DNA from: Methylocystaceae bacterium
GTDB taxonomy: Bacteria > Pseudomonadota > Alphaproteobacteria > Rhizobiales > Beijerinckiaceae
NCBI GenBank assembly: GCA_009773555.1
Contig: WSXZ01000039.1
Location: 1 to 64,000 of the forward strand
Direction of reading: 5' to 3'
Length of the DNA stretch: 64,000 nucleotides
Within the stretch, counting starts at the first letter, position 1. Each line of letters opens with the position of its first letter. A program made the position numbers and the translations under genes. Below the pieces are notes generated by a model. The model was not told the origin of the DNA. It did not search any database and saw only the letters and a list, made by a program, of their open reading frames with translations. Positions 36,644 to 45,564 of the stretch are shown piece by piece.

Positions 36644-37729
36644 TTACCCGCCGATGACGCGCGCCACGACCTTGGCCGTATAGTCGACCATCGGAACGAT
36701 CCGCGCGTAGTTGATCCGGGTCGGGCCGATGACGCCGAGCGCGCCGATGATCCGGCGTTCGCTGTCGCGCAGCGGCGCCGCGATCATCGATGAGCCTGAA
36801 AGCGAGAACAGCTTGTTCTCCGAGCCGATGAAGATGCGGACCCCTTCGCCCTGCTCCGCCCGCTCCAGCAGGTCGATGACCTCCGTCTTAGTTTCCAAAT
36901 CGGCGAACAGGAGTCGAACGCGTTCGAGGTCGACGGCGGCGGTCAAGTCCTCGAGAAGATGCGCCTGCCCGCGCACGATGAGCTGCCGCGATTCGCCCAT
37001 GGCGCCCGCCCAGGTCGCCAGTCCGGCTTCGACAATCCGCGCGGCGAGTTCGTCGAGTTCCTGTTGCGCGGCTCGGTGCGAGGCCTCAATGTTCTCGCGA
37101 GCTTCGGCGATCGTCCGTCCGGAGACGCGCGCGTTCAGATAATTGGCGGCTTCCGTCAGCGCGGACGCCGGAAGATCGCGCGCGACGGGAATCACGCGGT
37201 TTTCGACCGATCCGTCATCGGCGACGAGAATGACCAGAGCCCGCTCCGGCTCGAGCCGCACGAAATCGATCTGCTTCAACCGCACATTGTCCTTGGACGC
37301 GACGACGACGCCGGCGACGCGCGTCAGTCCCGACAGCAGACTCGTCGCTTCCGCAAGGACGCCGGGAAAATCATGGTCTTTGGACGCCGCTTCGACCTCG
37401 GCGGCGATGCGCGCGCGCTCGTTCTCCTCGACGTCGCCGATCTGCAGCATGGAATCGACGAAAAAACGCAGGCCAAGCTCGGTCGGAAGACGTCCGGCGC
37501 TCGTATGCGGCGCATAGATGAGCCCGAGTTCCTCCAGATCCTGCATGACATTGCGCACCGAGGCGGGCGAGAGCGTCATCGGCAGGAGCCGGGCGAGATT
37601 GCGCGAGCCCACCGGATCGCCTGAGGCGAGATAGGTGTCGACGATATGCCTGAAAATTTCGCGGGAGCGCTCGCTGAGTTGCACGAGACTGAGAGCCGAT
37701 GTGTGGGTAAGCGGGCCGCTGCGGATCAT
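36644..37729 (-). CDS. hrcA: Heat-inducible transcription repressor HrcA
   Basis: A 361-residue repressor. The N-terminal winged helix reads [40 protein letters not shown] and [20 protein letters not shown]. The dimerisation/GAF-like part has [17 protein letters not shown] and later [20 protein letters not shown], then [20 protein letters not shown]. HrcA represses chaperone genes by binding CIRCE elements. No CIRCE inverted repeat and no grpE or dnaK gene are visible here, so its targets lie elsewhere. A terminator separates it from the porin gene upstream. Confidence 0.93.
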   Translation of the reverse strand: MIRSGPLTHTSALSLVQLSERSREIFRHIVDTYLASGDPVGSRNLARLLPMTLSPASVRNVMQDLEELGLIYAPHTSAGRLPTELGLRFFVDSMLQIGDVEENERARIAAEVEAASKDHDFPGVLAEATSLLSGLTRVAGVVVASKDNVRLKQIDFVRLEPERALVILVADDGSVENRVIPVARDLPASALTEAANYLNARVSGRTIAEARENIEASHRAAQQELDELAARIVEAGLATWAGAMGESRQLIVRGQAHLLEDLTAAVDLERVRLLFADLETKTEVIDLLERAEQGEGVRIFIGSENKLFSLSGSSMIAAPLRDSERRIIGALGVIGPTRINYARIVPMVDYTAKVVARVIGG

Positions 37730-37758
37730 ACCTTGAGAATATCACATCGAAGCCCCAA

Positions 37759-37789
37759 CAAAAAAAGCCCGGCCGCGAGGCCGGGCTTT
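37759..37789 (-). terminator. Intrinsic terminator after the porin gene
   Basis: On the minus strand, AAAGCCCGGCC-TCGC-GGCCGGGCTTT is followed by a run of T. It is placed between the outer membrane protein gene and hrcA and should end the porin transcript. Confidence 0.88.
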
Positions 37790-37813
37790 GTCGACGTCGG
37801 GGAGGACGATCGA

Positions 37814-38599
37814 TCAGATTCCGAGATTTTCCATGCCGATCAGCGCGCCGAAGCTCTTGACCTGATAATTCACGCCGATGCGCGCGATGTGGGTGTCGAG
37901 GTTGTTGCCGGTCGTGACGCGGTAAGCGAAGGGGAAGCCGATGCTCGCGCCGGAAGCGCCCTTCATGCGGGTGAAGAGATACTCCGCCTTGACGGTCCAG
38001 TTGTCGAAAACGGCGTATTCCACGCCGGCGCCGACGGTGAAACCCGCCTGCCATACGGCCCGGCTGGACGGGAACACCGATCCATTCGCCCATTGCTGGC
38101 CGTAGGGACTCACCTTGCCATAGGCCAAGCCGCCGGTGATGTATGGGAGGATCCGGCCGAAGGCGTAACCGAAGCGTAAACGCTCCGCGCCGAACCACTG
38201 CAGACGGCTGCTGGCGCCGACGCCGGTAAGAAAGCCGCTCGTATTCGTCGCTCGAACGTTGGCGTAGTTGAATTCGCTTTCGTAGCCGACCACGATACGG
38301 TTGGCGAACACCCAGTTATAACCATTCTGATAGCCGACCATGTATCCGCTCGTGCCGATCGAATTCGACGTCGGGAACGCGAGGAAGGATCCGGGCTGCA
38401 GCGCGTAAAGGTTCGAATACTGGCTGGAGACGCCGCCGGCATAGGAACCGCTGACGCCGATGTGGAAGCCTTCCCAGCTGAAGGGCGGCGGAAGCGGAGG
38501 CGGCGGCGGCGCCTTGTAGCTCGGAAGGTCAGCCGCCGAAGCGGCGCTGACCGCCAAGATTGACGCAAAGGCGCCGAAAATAAAAGCTCTGAAAGTCAT
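37814..38599 (-). CDS. Omp25/31-type outer membrane beta-barrel protein
   Basis: A 261-residue exported barrel protein. The signal peptide is MTFRAFIFGAFASILAVSAA with cleavage near ASA-ADLP. A proline run (YKAPPPPPLPPPF) leads to FSWEGFHIGVSGSYAGGVSS, the typical first strand of Rhizobiales Omp25/31 proteins. Later strands include LQWFGAERLRFGYAFGRILP, YITGGLAYGKVS, then VGAGVEYAVFDNWTVKAEYL, and the end reads IARIGVNYQVKSFG. A few residues follow the last strand, which is unusual for a barrel ending in an aromatic residue. It likely forms an abundant surface protein or porin. Its own terminator indicates a single-gene unit. Confidence 0.88.
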   Translation of the reverse strand: MTFRAFIFGAFASILAVSAASAADLPSYKAPPPPPLPPPFSWEGFHIGVSGSYAGGVSSQYSNLYALQPGSFLAFPTSNSIGTSGYMVGYQNGYNWVFANRIVVGYESEFNYANVRATNTSGFLTGVGASSRLQWFGAERLRFGYAFGRILPYITGGLAYGKVSPYGQQWANGSVFPSSRAVWQAGFTVGAGVEYAVFDNWTVKAEYLFTRMKGASGASIGFPFAYRVTTGNNLDTHIARIGVNYQVKSFGALIGMENLGI

Positions 38600-38767
38600 T
38601 CGAGGCGCCTCCAATAAGCTCGTCCTCCTGGGACGAACGGCAGTTTCGAATGCTAAAGTATCACCTTCAAACCTAAGACGTAATTAGCGCCAAGGGTTCC
38701 GACCACGTTTTTCCGGCGCCGTTGCCGATGAGACACACCTCCCCACAACGTACTGATTCTTTGGAAT

Positions 38768-40039
38768 CTACTCCCCAGATCCGGCGCTGATCAGCGCGGC
38801 CGCGAGAACGCCGAGGCTCGCCTTGTACGCCGCGAGCGAAAGCCGCGACTCGTAATAGCGGCGCGCCGGGCTGCCGCGCCGCCGCGCCTCGTCCAAAGGC
38901 GCGCTGACCGCCGCCGCCCGGTTCAGCGCGTCGGCGAATTCTTCAGCCGAACTGACAATGACGACTCCAGGAAGGCTCAACGCTTCCTCATCCATCCCAC
39001 GCATCGCCTGGGTGGTGGCGATCAGCGGCAGGCCGCTCGACAGCGCTTCGACCGTTTTGATCGAAAGTCCAGTGCCGCTGATCGTCGGAAGCAACGCAAG
39101 GCGGGCGTTCGCGTAGACGACGCCGGGATCTTCGACCCGGCCCAAAAACCAGTCCTTATAGGCGGCGTATTGCTCCGGCGCTTTTGATCGCACGCCGGCG
39201 TCGACGTTGCCGACGATCTTCACTGTGACGCCCGGCGCTTTCGGCGCGACTTCGCGCAGAAACCAGATGACGCTCTCGACATTGGCGGTGTTGTTGCTCG
39301 CGACAAGAATGATGTCCGGACCGCCAGGACCGGTCGGCGCCTCAGGTGTTGCGGGATAGAGCAGCGCATGCGCCTTCTCAGGAATCAGAGCGCGAAAGTC
39401 TTCGGCCTCCTGCGCATTAAGATGCAGCAGCAGATCGGCGCCGCGCATCGCCTCAAGTTCCTGCGCCAGCATCGATTCGTAGGAGGCGCGCGGCGCAAGC
39501 CAGAGCTTTGTCTCGTTGATCAGCGCGAACTGCCGCGCCTGCAAATCATGCGTGTCGAGCAGGATCGGCGCGCCGCCGCCCGCAAGACGGCGCGCGATCG
39601 GCATCAGAAAAAAGTGGTTGCAATGAACGAGATCGAAAGTCGCGCCCTCGATGGCCGGCGATAGCCGCGCGCGCTCCGCCATGCCAAGACGGATCACCGC
39701 CTGATCGCCATGGAGATAGGGCCACAACACGTCACGCAAAAATTGGGGCGAGAGCATCGCGTGGAACGGCGCGCCGCCGTAATAGCGCGCGCCGTCATCA
39801 AGTTCCGGAGTCGCCTGGTTGAAGGATTTCCAAATCCAGTTCCGACCCGGAACGAAGCCTGGATCGGAACTGATCGCGATCGGAAAAACTTCGGCTCCCA
39901 AAGCGTGATAGGCGGCGATCTGACCAAGGACGACGCGATAGGTGCCGCAGGAGTGCCAAGCCGGGTGGATCAGCGCGACGCGCCGGCCAAGAAGCGGACG
40001 CTGGGCGCAGGCGAAGCAATCAGTCGATGCAACGCTCAA
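38768..40039 (-). CDS. Glycosyltransferase, GT4-like
   Basis: A 423-residue GT-B glycosyltransferase. The N-terminal domain has RRVALIHPAWHSCGTYRVVL, which suits a nucleotide-sugar or acceptor loop, and FDLVHCNHFFLMPIARRLAG. The C-terminal half has ILVASNNTANVESVIWFLRE, a VKIVGNVDAGVR strand and ARLALLPTISGTGLSIKTVE, the donor-binding end typical of GT4-family enzymes. The upstream glycosyltransferase gene on the same strand is clearly paralogous (shared WHSCG, QIAAY, HGDQA and GLSIK segments). The pair probably builds a surface glycan exported by the nearby ABC transporter; sugar and linkage are unknown. Confidence 0.82.
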   Translation of the reverse strand: MSVASTDCFACAQRPLLGRRVALIHPAWHSCGTYRVVLGQIAAYHALGAEVFPIAISSDPGFVPGRNWIWKSFNQATPELDDGARYYGGAPFHAMLSPQFLRDVLWPYLHGDQAVIRLGMAERARLSPAIEGATFDLVHCNHFFLMPIARRLAGGGAPILLDTHDLQARQFALINETKLWLAPRASYESMLAQELEAMRGADLLLHLNAQEAEDFRALIPEKAHALLYPATPEAPTGPGGPDIILVASNNTANVESVIWFLREVAPKAPGVTVKIVGNVDAGVRSKAPEQYAAYKDWFLGRVEDPGVVYANARLALLPTISGTGLSIKTVEALSSGLPLIATTQAMRGMDEEALSLPGVVIVSSAEEFADALNRAAAVSAPLDEARRRGSPARRYYESRLSLAAYKASLGVLAAALISAGSGE

Positions 40040-40215
40040 CCCGTTCCTCCAGCTGGCGCGAACCGCAGCCTAAGCAGAGTTCGACCGCCCCGACAATCGC
40101 TTTAGCGCGGAACTGCTGCAACGTGGCGCATTTGCGCGCAGGCGCCGTCCAAAGGAGTTACGGTCTATGCTCGCGATCGCGCAAGCGGCGAATTTGGCGC
40201 TTATGCCGAGTCAGC

Positions 40216-41358
40216 TTAGAGCGCTGCGGCGGCCATGGCCAGAGCGCGCGCATAAGCCTCTGGGCTGAACGCGTCTTCGTACAGGCGGCGCGTGTCGCTT
40301 CGCTCCGGCTCTGCAGCTTCTCCGCTGACGGCGTGCGCCTGGGCTTCGCGCCATAAGGCTGCATATTGCCTGGCGTTTTCGGCGAGAGCTACATTTCCGA
40401 GTTTGGCGGGATCGACTTGCATGCCGCGAAACGCCAGCGGCGTCGCGACGAGAGGCGCGCCGCAAGATAGCGCCTCGACCGCCTTGATCGACAGACCGTG
40501 GCCTTCAACGGTCGGGAGCAGCACGCAGCCGGCGTTGGCGTAGACCGCGCCGATGTCGTCGACGCGGCCCTTGAACAAGGCGCGATGCGACTCATAGAGC
40601 GCCGCGTCGCGTCTCTTCATGGCGCCGTCGATATTGCCGTAAATCGCGACGCGGGCGTCGCCCGCAAAGGGCATGACCTCCTGCAGGAACCAGCGGAGGC
40701 TCATGTAATTGGCGTAATTGTCGCTCGCCACGATGATGATGTCGCGGCCGCGCGCCAAGGGCGCCGACGCCACCGCCGGGTAAATGAGCGCATGTCGCAA
40801 CTCCGGCAGGAGCTTTTGAAAATCACGATGCTCCTCCTCATTGAGATGCGCGCAAAGATCGGCGCGGCGCATCCACGCGAGTTCGACCTCGAGCATGCCG
40901 TCGTAGGTCGAATAAGGCGGAATGAAGAATCCGCCCTTGTTGCGCAACACATATTGGCGCGCCTGAATGTCCTGCGTCTCCAGAACGACCGGAACTTTAC
41001 GGCCGCGCATCAGCCGTTCCGCGAAGGGCAGCGTGAAGTAATGATTGGCGTGAATGAAGTCGATCGACTCGCTCTCGAATCCCTCGGGCAAGGGCGCGCG
41101 CTTTGCGAGTTCGATGAGCCACGACGCCTGATCGCCGTGGATCAACCGCCACCAGCCATCGACAAGCAGTCGAGACGCCAAGGCGGAGAACGGCGCGCCC
41201 GAATAAAAGCGACGGTCGGCGCCGATGTCGCGCGACGCGTCAATATAGGCTGGCCAGCGCCCACCAAGCGGCGGACGGGGGGCGAGATCGTCCATCATCG
41301 CGACAGACACGACGCGCGCGCCCAGCGCCTTATAGGCGGCGATCTGACTGACGTTCAC
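40216..41358 (-). CDS. Glycosyltransferase, GT4-like, N-terminus probably disrupted
   Basis: The frame encodes 380 residues beginning NVSQIAAYKALGARV, paralogous to the gene at 38768-40039. The donor-site region GCVLLPTVEGHGLSIKAVEA is intact, as is IDFIHANHYFTLPFAERL. The open frame continues upstream into RRWHSCGSYQV, which matches WHSCGTYRV of the paralogue, but no start codon with a family-like N-terminus is found in this frame. In the next frame an ATG at 41441 begins MSDTMGDISSSAARGAQTAG. The two halves look joined by a short frameshifting deletion near 41380-41385 that removes the first beta strand. It starts a polysaccharide group and is divergent from the transferase at 41612. Confidence 0.7.
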   Translation of the reverse strand: MNVSQIAAYKALGARVVSVAMMDDLAPRPPLGGRWPAYIDASRDIGADRRFYSGAPFSALASRLLVDGWWRLIHGDQASWLIELAKRAPLPEGFESESIDFIHANHYFTLPFAERLMRGRKVPVVLETQDIQARQYVLRNKGGFFIPPYSTYDGMLEVELAWMRRADLCAHLNEEEHRDFQKLLPELRHALIYPAVASAPLARGRDIIIVASDNYANYMSLRWFLQEVMPFAGDARVAIYGNIDGAMKRRDAALYESHRALFKGRVDDIGAVYANAGCVLLPTVEGHGLSIKAVEALSCGAPLVATPLAFRGMQVDPAKLGNVALAENARQYAALWREAQAHAVSGEAAEPERSDTRRLYEDAFSPEAYARALAMAAAAL

Positions 41359-41611
41359 CTGATAACTGCCGCAACTGTGCCACCTGCGGTCTGTGCCCCG
41401 CGCGCCGCGGATGACGAAATATCGCCCATCGTATCAGACATCGTGCTGCAACATCGTCGATCGTTCTCAAATACCTGACGAGAATCGCACGCTCGGCCTC
41501 TCAGGCGCGCCGCATCGCTGCTGTTTCACATTGAGGCGTCCCGACCCGCATCTTTCCTCAATACCGAGCCGCCCCTTGCTTTTGCCCGACATTTTCAAAT
41601 ACATCCCCTAT

Positions 41612-42517
41612 ATGAGGCTTCGCGTTCCAAATCCAGTCTTATCGCCCGAAGGCGCCGCGGCGGCCAGCCCCGCGCCCACCCCCGCCCCCGCCAAGCGCTA
41701 CGGCGTCGCCATCGTCGGCAACGACAAGATCATCGATTGGCTGCTCCCTTTTCTCGAAAGCTATCGAGACACCAATTCCGGGCTGCCGCTTTATCTCATT
41801 CCCTATGACGACAATGTCGTCATGACGCGCCGCGCGGCGGAAATTTACGGGGCGCATTACGTTGGCGAAGAGCCGACCGAAATCGACAAGCTCTCGCATG
41901 AACTTTACCCCGGCATCTTCAACACCAACCGCCGTCGGCTAAGAAAGCTGCAAGCGCTCGCGCTGCCGCTCGATGAAGTCGTCTATGTCGACGTGGACGT
42001 CATTCTGTTTCGCGACTTCACGCCGCTGTTCGGCCGTTTAGACAAAGGCAAGACGGAGTTCATCGTCGCCTCTCCGAGCTTCGAATATGTCTACAACGAC
42101 AGGCGCGACCACTATCCGTTTTTGAAGGACGCGCTCCTTTTCAATGACGGCTTCTGGGTCACCTCGAACCAATATCTGAAGCTGTCCGATTTCATGGATA
42201 CAATCCGCGACGACGCCGTCATTTTCCATGACGTGCGCAAGCGCGGTCAGCTCTTCGCCCAGCCGCTCGTCAATTTCGTCACGCACCGCCGCGGCCTGAA
42301 AATCGAGCTTTTGCCGAACGTCATCGCGGGCGCCTCCCACGAAAGCTTCTACAAGGCGCCAGGCGTCGAATTTAAGAACGGCAAGCCCGTCGACTACGAA
42401 GGCAAGGAGATCTATTTCGCGCATTGGGCCGGCGCGACAGCGCTGCCGAAGAATGGCGTGTTCGATGAGGCGTGGACGCACTATTCGCAGGCCGCCTGGG
42501 CGAGGTTCAAGCAATGA
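41612..42517 (+). CDS. Putative nucleotide-sugar-dependent glycosyltransferase (GT-A type)
   Basis: A 301-residue protein. A Pro/Ala-rich start leads into KRYGVAIVGNDKIIDWLLPF, then VYVDVDVILFRDFTPLFGRL, whose D-x-D metal motif is typical of GT-A transferases, and a FLKDALLFNDGFWVTSNQYL segment. The C-terminal part has YFAHWAGATALPKNG, a conserved-looking acceptor loop. It resembles the nucleotide-diphospho-sugar transferase group. ATG 41612 is chosen because earlier in-frame sequence is low-quality and overlaps the divergent gene's leader. The donor and acceptor are unknown; the context implies surface polysaccharide. Confidence 0.68.
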   Translation: MRLRVPNPVLSPEGAAAASPAPTPAPAKRYGVAIVGNDKIIDWLLPFLESYRDTNSGLPLYLIPYDDNVVMTRRAAEIYGAHYVGEEPTEIDKLSHELYPGIFNTNRRRLRKLQALALPLDEVVYVDVDVILFRDFTPLFGRLDKGKTEFIVASPSFEYVYNDRRDHYPFLKDALLFNDGFWVTSNQYLKLSDFMDTIRDDAVIFHDVRKRGQLFAQPLVNFVTHRRGLKIELLPNVIAGASHESFYKAPGVEFKNGKPVDYEGKEIYFAHWAGATALPKNGVFDEAWTHYSQAAWARFKQ

Positions 42518-42641
42518 CGCGCGGCGGCGTTTCGCATCGTGCGCGCCTTTGCGCCGACGCGCCGCTCCGCCGCTTAGGCGTCGTGATGCGGATTTTCTTT
42601 GCCGCTCGGCGCGACGCCGAGCGATAGCGCGGAGCCCCGCC

Positions 42642-43808
42642 ATGCCGCGCCTGTTGTTCCGCTATCTGTTCAAGCGCATCGGGTTCGGCGTGCTCATCGT
42701 GCAGTTCGCGCTCTCCATTCCCGTCGTCTTGTCATATCTGCTTTACCAACTGCCGCCCGCTGCGGTGCGCGGCGGCCTTGTCATTCCCGCTTTGATCGGG
42801 GTGACGCCGACGGTGGCTTATGTGACTTTGCCGATGGCGGTGGGCGTCGCCACCGCGCTCGAGTTCGGCCGCATGGCGAGCGAAGGCATGATCGCCGTTC
42901 TCTACGCGCTGCGCCTTTCCGTCTGGGCCATCTGCCGCCCGGCGCTGGTCTTGGCGGCCGGCGTCGTCGTCCTCGGCTATCTGCTCGCCAATTTCGCAGC
43001 GCCCTACTATTCGAGCGGCATGCAGGACGTGCTCAATGTCGTGCGCAATTCGCTCAACCATCGCATGCTCGACGCGGCGCGTTTCTACACCTTCGACAAT
43101 GGCGTGAAGACGCTCTACATCGAGCGTTGGGAGACGCCAGACCTTGCGGTCAATCTGTTCGTGCGTCAGCTTTCGATCGAAAAGATGCAGGAAGAGACGG
43201 TGACGGCGGCGCGCGCCGAATTTCGCCGCAATGAATCCGGGGTCATCGTCGCGCTCTCCAACGGCAGCATCCAGACGCGCTCATTGACGACAGGCGACGT
43301 GCGCATCGCCAATTTCGATGAATACGCCATGGCGTTGCCGATGCAGGGCAGCGCATCGCTGCCCGACCGGGGCTGGCGCGGCGTCTATGAATTGTCGGCC
43401 GGCGCCTTTCTCGCCAATTACGCCGCCGCGCGGCGCGATCCGCGCCAGCTTGGAGAGTGGACGGCGGAGGCGGCGAAGCGTTTCGGCGTGCCGGCGCTCG
43501 CGATCGCCCATACGCTCCTTGCGATGGCCCTCGTCCTGACATTCGGGAATATCACTGGCCGGCGCGGAGCGGCGGGCGGCCTCGCCACGATTGCGGTTCC
43601 AGCCGTGCACATCGGCTTTCTCGTCGCGCTTGAGTCGCTTCTGCGCATCAGTGGGTTGTTCGTCTTGCTGCTTGCCGCGCTCGCGCTCGCCGAAGTCGGC
43701 GTTTCGCTTTGGCTCCTTGCCCGGCTCAACCGCAGCCCCAAGCCCAAGCGCCTGTTCGACGCACGCGCTTCATCCGCGCGGGACGCCTACGCCACGCCGC
43801 TCGCCTGA
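42642..43808 (+). CDS. LptF/LptG-family LPS export permease
   Basis: A 388-residue membrane protein of the YjgP/YjgQ family. It starts PRLLFRYLFKRIGFGVLIVQ, with three hydrophobic segments before residue about 120 (including LPMAVGVATALEFGRMASEG). A periplasmic beta-jellyroll middle follows (ARFYTFDNGVKTLYIERWE). Three more membrane segments end the protein (LAIAHTLLAMALVLTFG, LATIAVPAVHIGFLVAL, LFVLLLAALALAEVG). LptFG extract lipopolysaccharide from the inner membrane. The partner is not adjacent. Its 3' end overlaps the convergent Wzt gene by 22 bp. The start at 42642 gives a typical N-terminus. Confidence 0.82.
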   Translation: MPRLLFRYLFKRIGFGVLIVQFALSIPVVLSYLLYQLPPAAVRGGLVIPALIGVTPTVAYVTLPMAVGVATALEFGRMASEGMIAVLYALRLSVWAICRPALVLAAGVVVLGYLLANFAAPYYSSGMQDVLNVVRNSLNHRMLDAARFYTFDNGVKTLYIERWETPDLAVNLFVRQLSIEKMQEETVTAARAEFRRNESGVIVALSNGSIQTRSLTTGDVRIANFDEYAMALPMQGSASLPDRGWRGVYELSAGAFLANYAAARRDPRQLGEWTAEAAKRFGVPALAIAHTLLAMALVLTFGNITGRRGAAGGLATIAVPAVHIGFLVALESLLRISGLFVLLLAALALAEVGVSLWLLARLNRSPKPKRLFDARASSARDAYATPLA

Positions 43809-44548
43809 CCCTCTTCGGCGCGCATCGCCTTACGGTATTCTGCGACCACCTTCTGCGGATCGCCCATCTCGCGCACGACGCCGCCCTCAAGCCAGAGCAC
43901 GCGATTGCACAGAGAGGCGAGAAAGTTGAGATCGTGCGACACCATCAAAATGGTGCCGGTTTTGGCAAATTCGGCGATGTATTTCTCGCACTTACGCTGA
44001 AAGATTTCATCGCCGACCGATAGCGCTTCATCGACGATGAGCACGTCGGCTTTGGCGTGGGCGCAGATCGCGAAAGCCACTCGCGCGATCATGCCCATCG
44101 AATAGGTGCGCATCGGTTGCTCGAAAAACGACCCGATGTCGGCGAAGGCGGCGATGTCGTCGATGCAGGCGTCGACCTCCTTGCGCGACAGTCCCAGGAT
44201 CGCCGCGCCGATGCGGGCGTTTTCGCGCCCCGTCAGCAGCCCGTCGAAGCCCGAGCCGAGCGCCAAGATCGGCGCGATACGGCCGCTGACCCTGAAATCG
44301 CCCTTCGTTGGCTGGGTAATGCCGCACAAAATCTGCAGAAGCGTTGTCTTGCCGGCGCCATTGCGTCCCACGATGCCGACGCGCTCGCCTCTCTCGACCG
44401 TGAAATTGACGTCATGCAGGACCCATTTGTCCTTATAGAATTTCTTCCATAGGCCAAACAGGATCTGCTTGAGCTGGTCGTTCTGATGCGCATAGAGCTG
44501 GAAAGCCTTGCCGACGCCCGCGCAGCTGATGGAGGGCTCAGATGACAT
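43787..44548 (-). CDS. Polysaccharide ABC exporter, ATP-binding subunit (Wzt/KpsT type)
   Basis: A 253-residue ATPase. Walker A is GIVGRNGAGKTTLLQILCGI. The MRTYSMGMIARVAFAICAHA segment contains the degenerate signature (S-M-G-M) usual in this subfamily, Walker B is VLIVDEALSVGDEIF and the H-loop is ILMVSHDLNFLASLC. The absence of a long C-terminal carbohydrate-binding domain suggests the KpsT/short-Wzt form. Its start overlaps the permease stop by 11 bp. The pair likely exports the glycan made by the adjacent glycosyltransferases. Confidence 0.88.
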   Translation of the reverse strand: MSSEPSISCAGVGKAFQLYAHQNDQLKQILFGLWKKFYKDKWVLHDVNFTVERGERVGIVGRNGAGKTTLLQILCGITQPTKGDFRVSGRIAPILALGSGFDGLLTGRENARIGAAILGLSRKEVDACIDDIAAFADIGSFFEQPMRTYSMGMIARVAFAICAHAKADVLIVDEALSVGDEIFQRKCEKYIAEFAKTGTILMVSHDLNFLASLCNRVLWLEGGVVREMGDPQKVVAEYRKAMRAEEGQASGVA

Positions 44549-45416
44549 CGACGATGACCGATTTGTAGCGCATGAAGAACTGATAGCCGCCAAGGAACAC
44601 GGCGTAGGAGACCGCGACAAGCGCGATATAGCCGAAGACGTTTGGAAGTGTTCCATCAAGAGCAAGGGAGCGCAGCATCTCGATGTAATCCCCGACGATG
44701 TTGAAACGCAGCCAGAAGGCGGCCGATTTCGACATCGCGGCGATCTGGTCCAGGCGATAGAAGATCGGCGTCGCGAACATGAGCACTGGCACGATCGAGG
44801 CCATGATATGGGCGACGTCGCGCGTGAACGCCCCGAGCGCCATCAGAAACCACACTACGCCGATGATGAAGAGGAAAAAGGGCGCGATCAGGAACGGCGT
44901 CAGCACGATCGTTAAGGGAATGGTTCCGGCTGTTAGCAACCGGAAGACGATGTAGACGGCAAAGCCCACGCCGCCGTAGGTGAATGCCCGGATCGTCGCC
45001 GTCCAGGCGATGGTTTCGCTCGGGAAAATCGACTTCTTCACGAAGTTGACATGCTCGTGCAGAAGCATTGGCGCCCGATAGGCGAGTTCGCTAAACAGAT
45101 TGAAGACAATAAGCCCGATGAAAATCGAGCTTGCGTAGTCGGTGACGCTCACGCCGGCGGAAAGCTGCGGCACCGTGATCGAGAACAGCGCCGTGTAGGT
45201 GAGCAGCATGAACAGCGGCGAGAGCACCGCCCAGAGCGGTCCGAGCGCCGAGCCTCGAAATCGGGAAATGAACTCGCGCCGCACAACGGCGCGGATAAGC
45301 TCCCGGTTGCGCCAAGCCCGTTCGAAGGGCGCGACATAGACGGGAGGGATCGAGGCGAGCAAGTGTCGGCGCGTCCTTAGGTTCAGACCATGATTTCGAA
45401 AAGCGCGAGTCGTCAC
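44538..45416 (-). CDS. Polysaccharide ABC exporter, membrane subunit (Wzm/KpsM type)
   Basis: A 292-residue ABC-2-type permease. The amphipathic start REFISRFRGSALGPLWAVLS is typical of Wzm/KpsM. Membrane segments follow at FMLLTYTALFSITVPQL, SIFIGLIVFNLFSELAY, GVGFAVYIVFRLLTAG, IAPFFLFIIGVVWFLMAL and VFGYIALVAVSYAVFLGG. The LMFATPIFYRLDQI loop matches the family. It works with the ATPase downstream to move undecaprenyl- or lipid-linked glycan across the inner membrane. Both run toward lptF and are divergent from the flavoprotein gene. Confidence 0.88.
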   Translation of the reverse strand: MTTRAFRNHGLNLRTRRHLLASIPPVYVAPFERAWRNRELIRAVVRREFISRFRGSALGPLWAVLSPLFMLLTYTALFSITVPQLSAGVSVTDYASSIFIGLIVFNLFSELAYRAPMLLHEHVNFVKKSIFPSETIAWTATIRAFTYGGVGFAVYIVFRLLTAGTIPLTIVLTPFLIAPFFLFIIGVVWFLMALGAFTRDVAHIMASIVPVLMFATPIFYRLDQIAAMSKSAAFWLRFNIVGDYIEMLRSLALDGTLPNVFGYIALVAVSYAVFLGGYQFFMRYKSVIVDVI

Positions 45417-45564
45417 TGGGACAGAATCATGCGCCGATCGAGCATTCTCGCGCCGGGCGCGGCGTCGTCCGCATAGACCAGTTCAGCCCGCCCCCTGTCA
45501 ATGGCGACGCTCACCCTGACTGGAACAGCATGCATTATCGAGCTTATTGTCTTTGGAAGCGGCT

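Noticed and set aside
37730-37760. CIRCE element for HrcA autoregulation
   Set aside because: I looked for TTAGCACTC-N9-GAGTGCTAA or a near match upstream of hrcA and did not find one.
40167-40268. 33-codon open frame with AAAGGAG before its ATG
   Set aside because: It overlaps the 3' end of a glycosyltransferase on the other strand, has no family features and could easily occur by chance.
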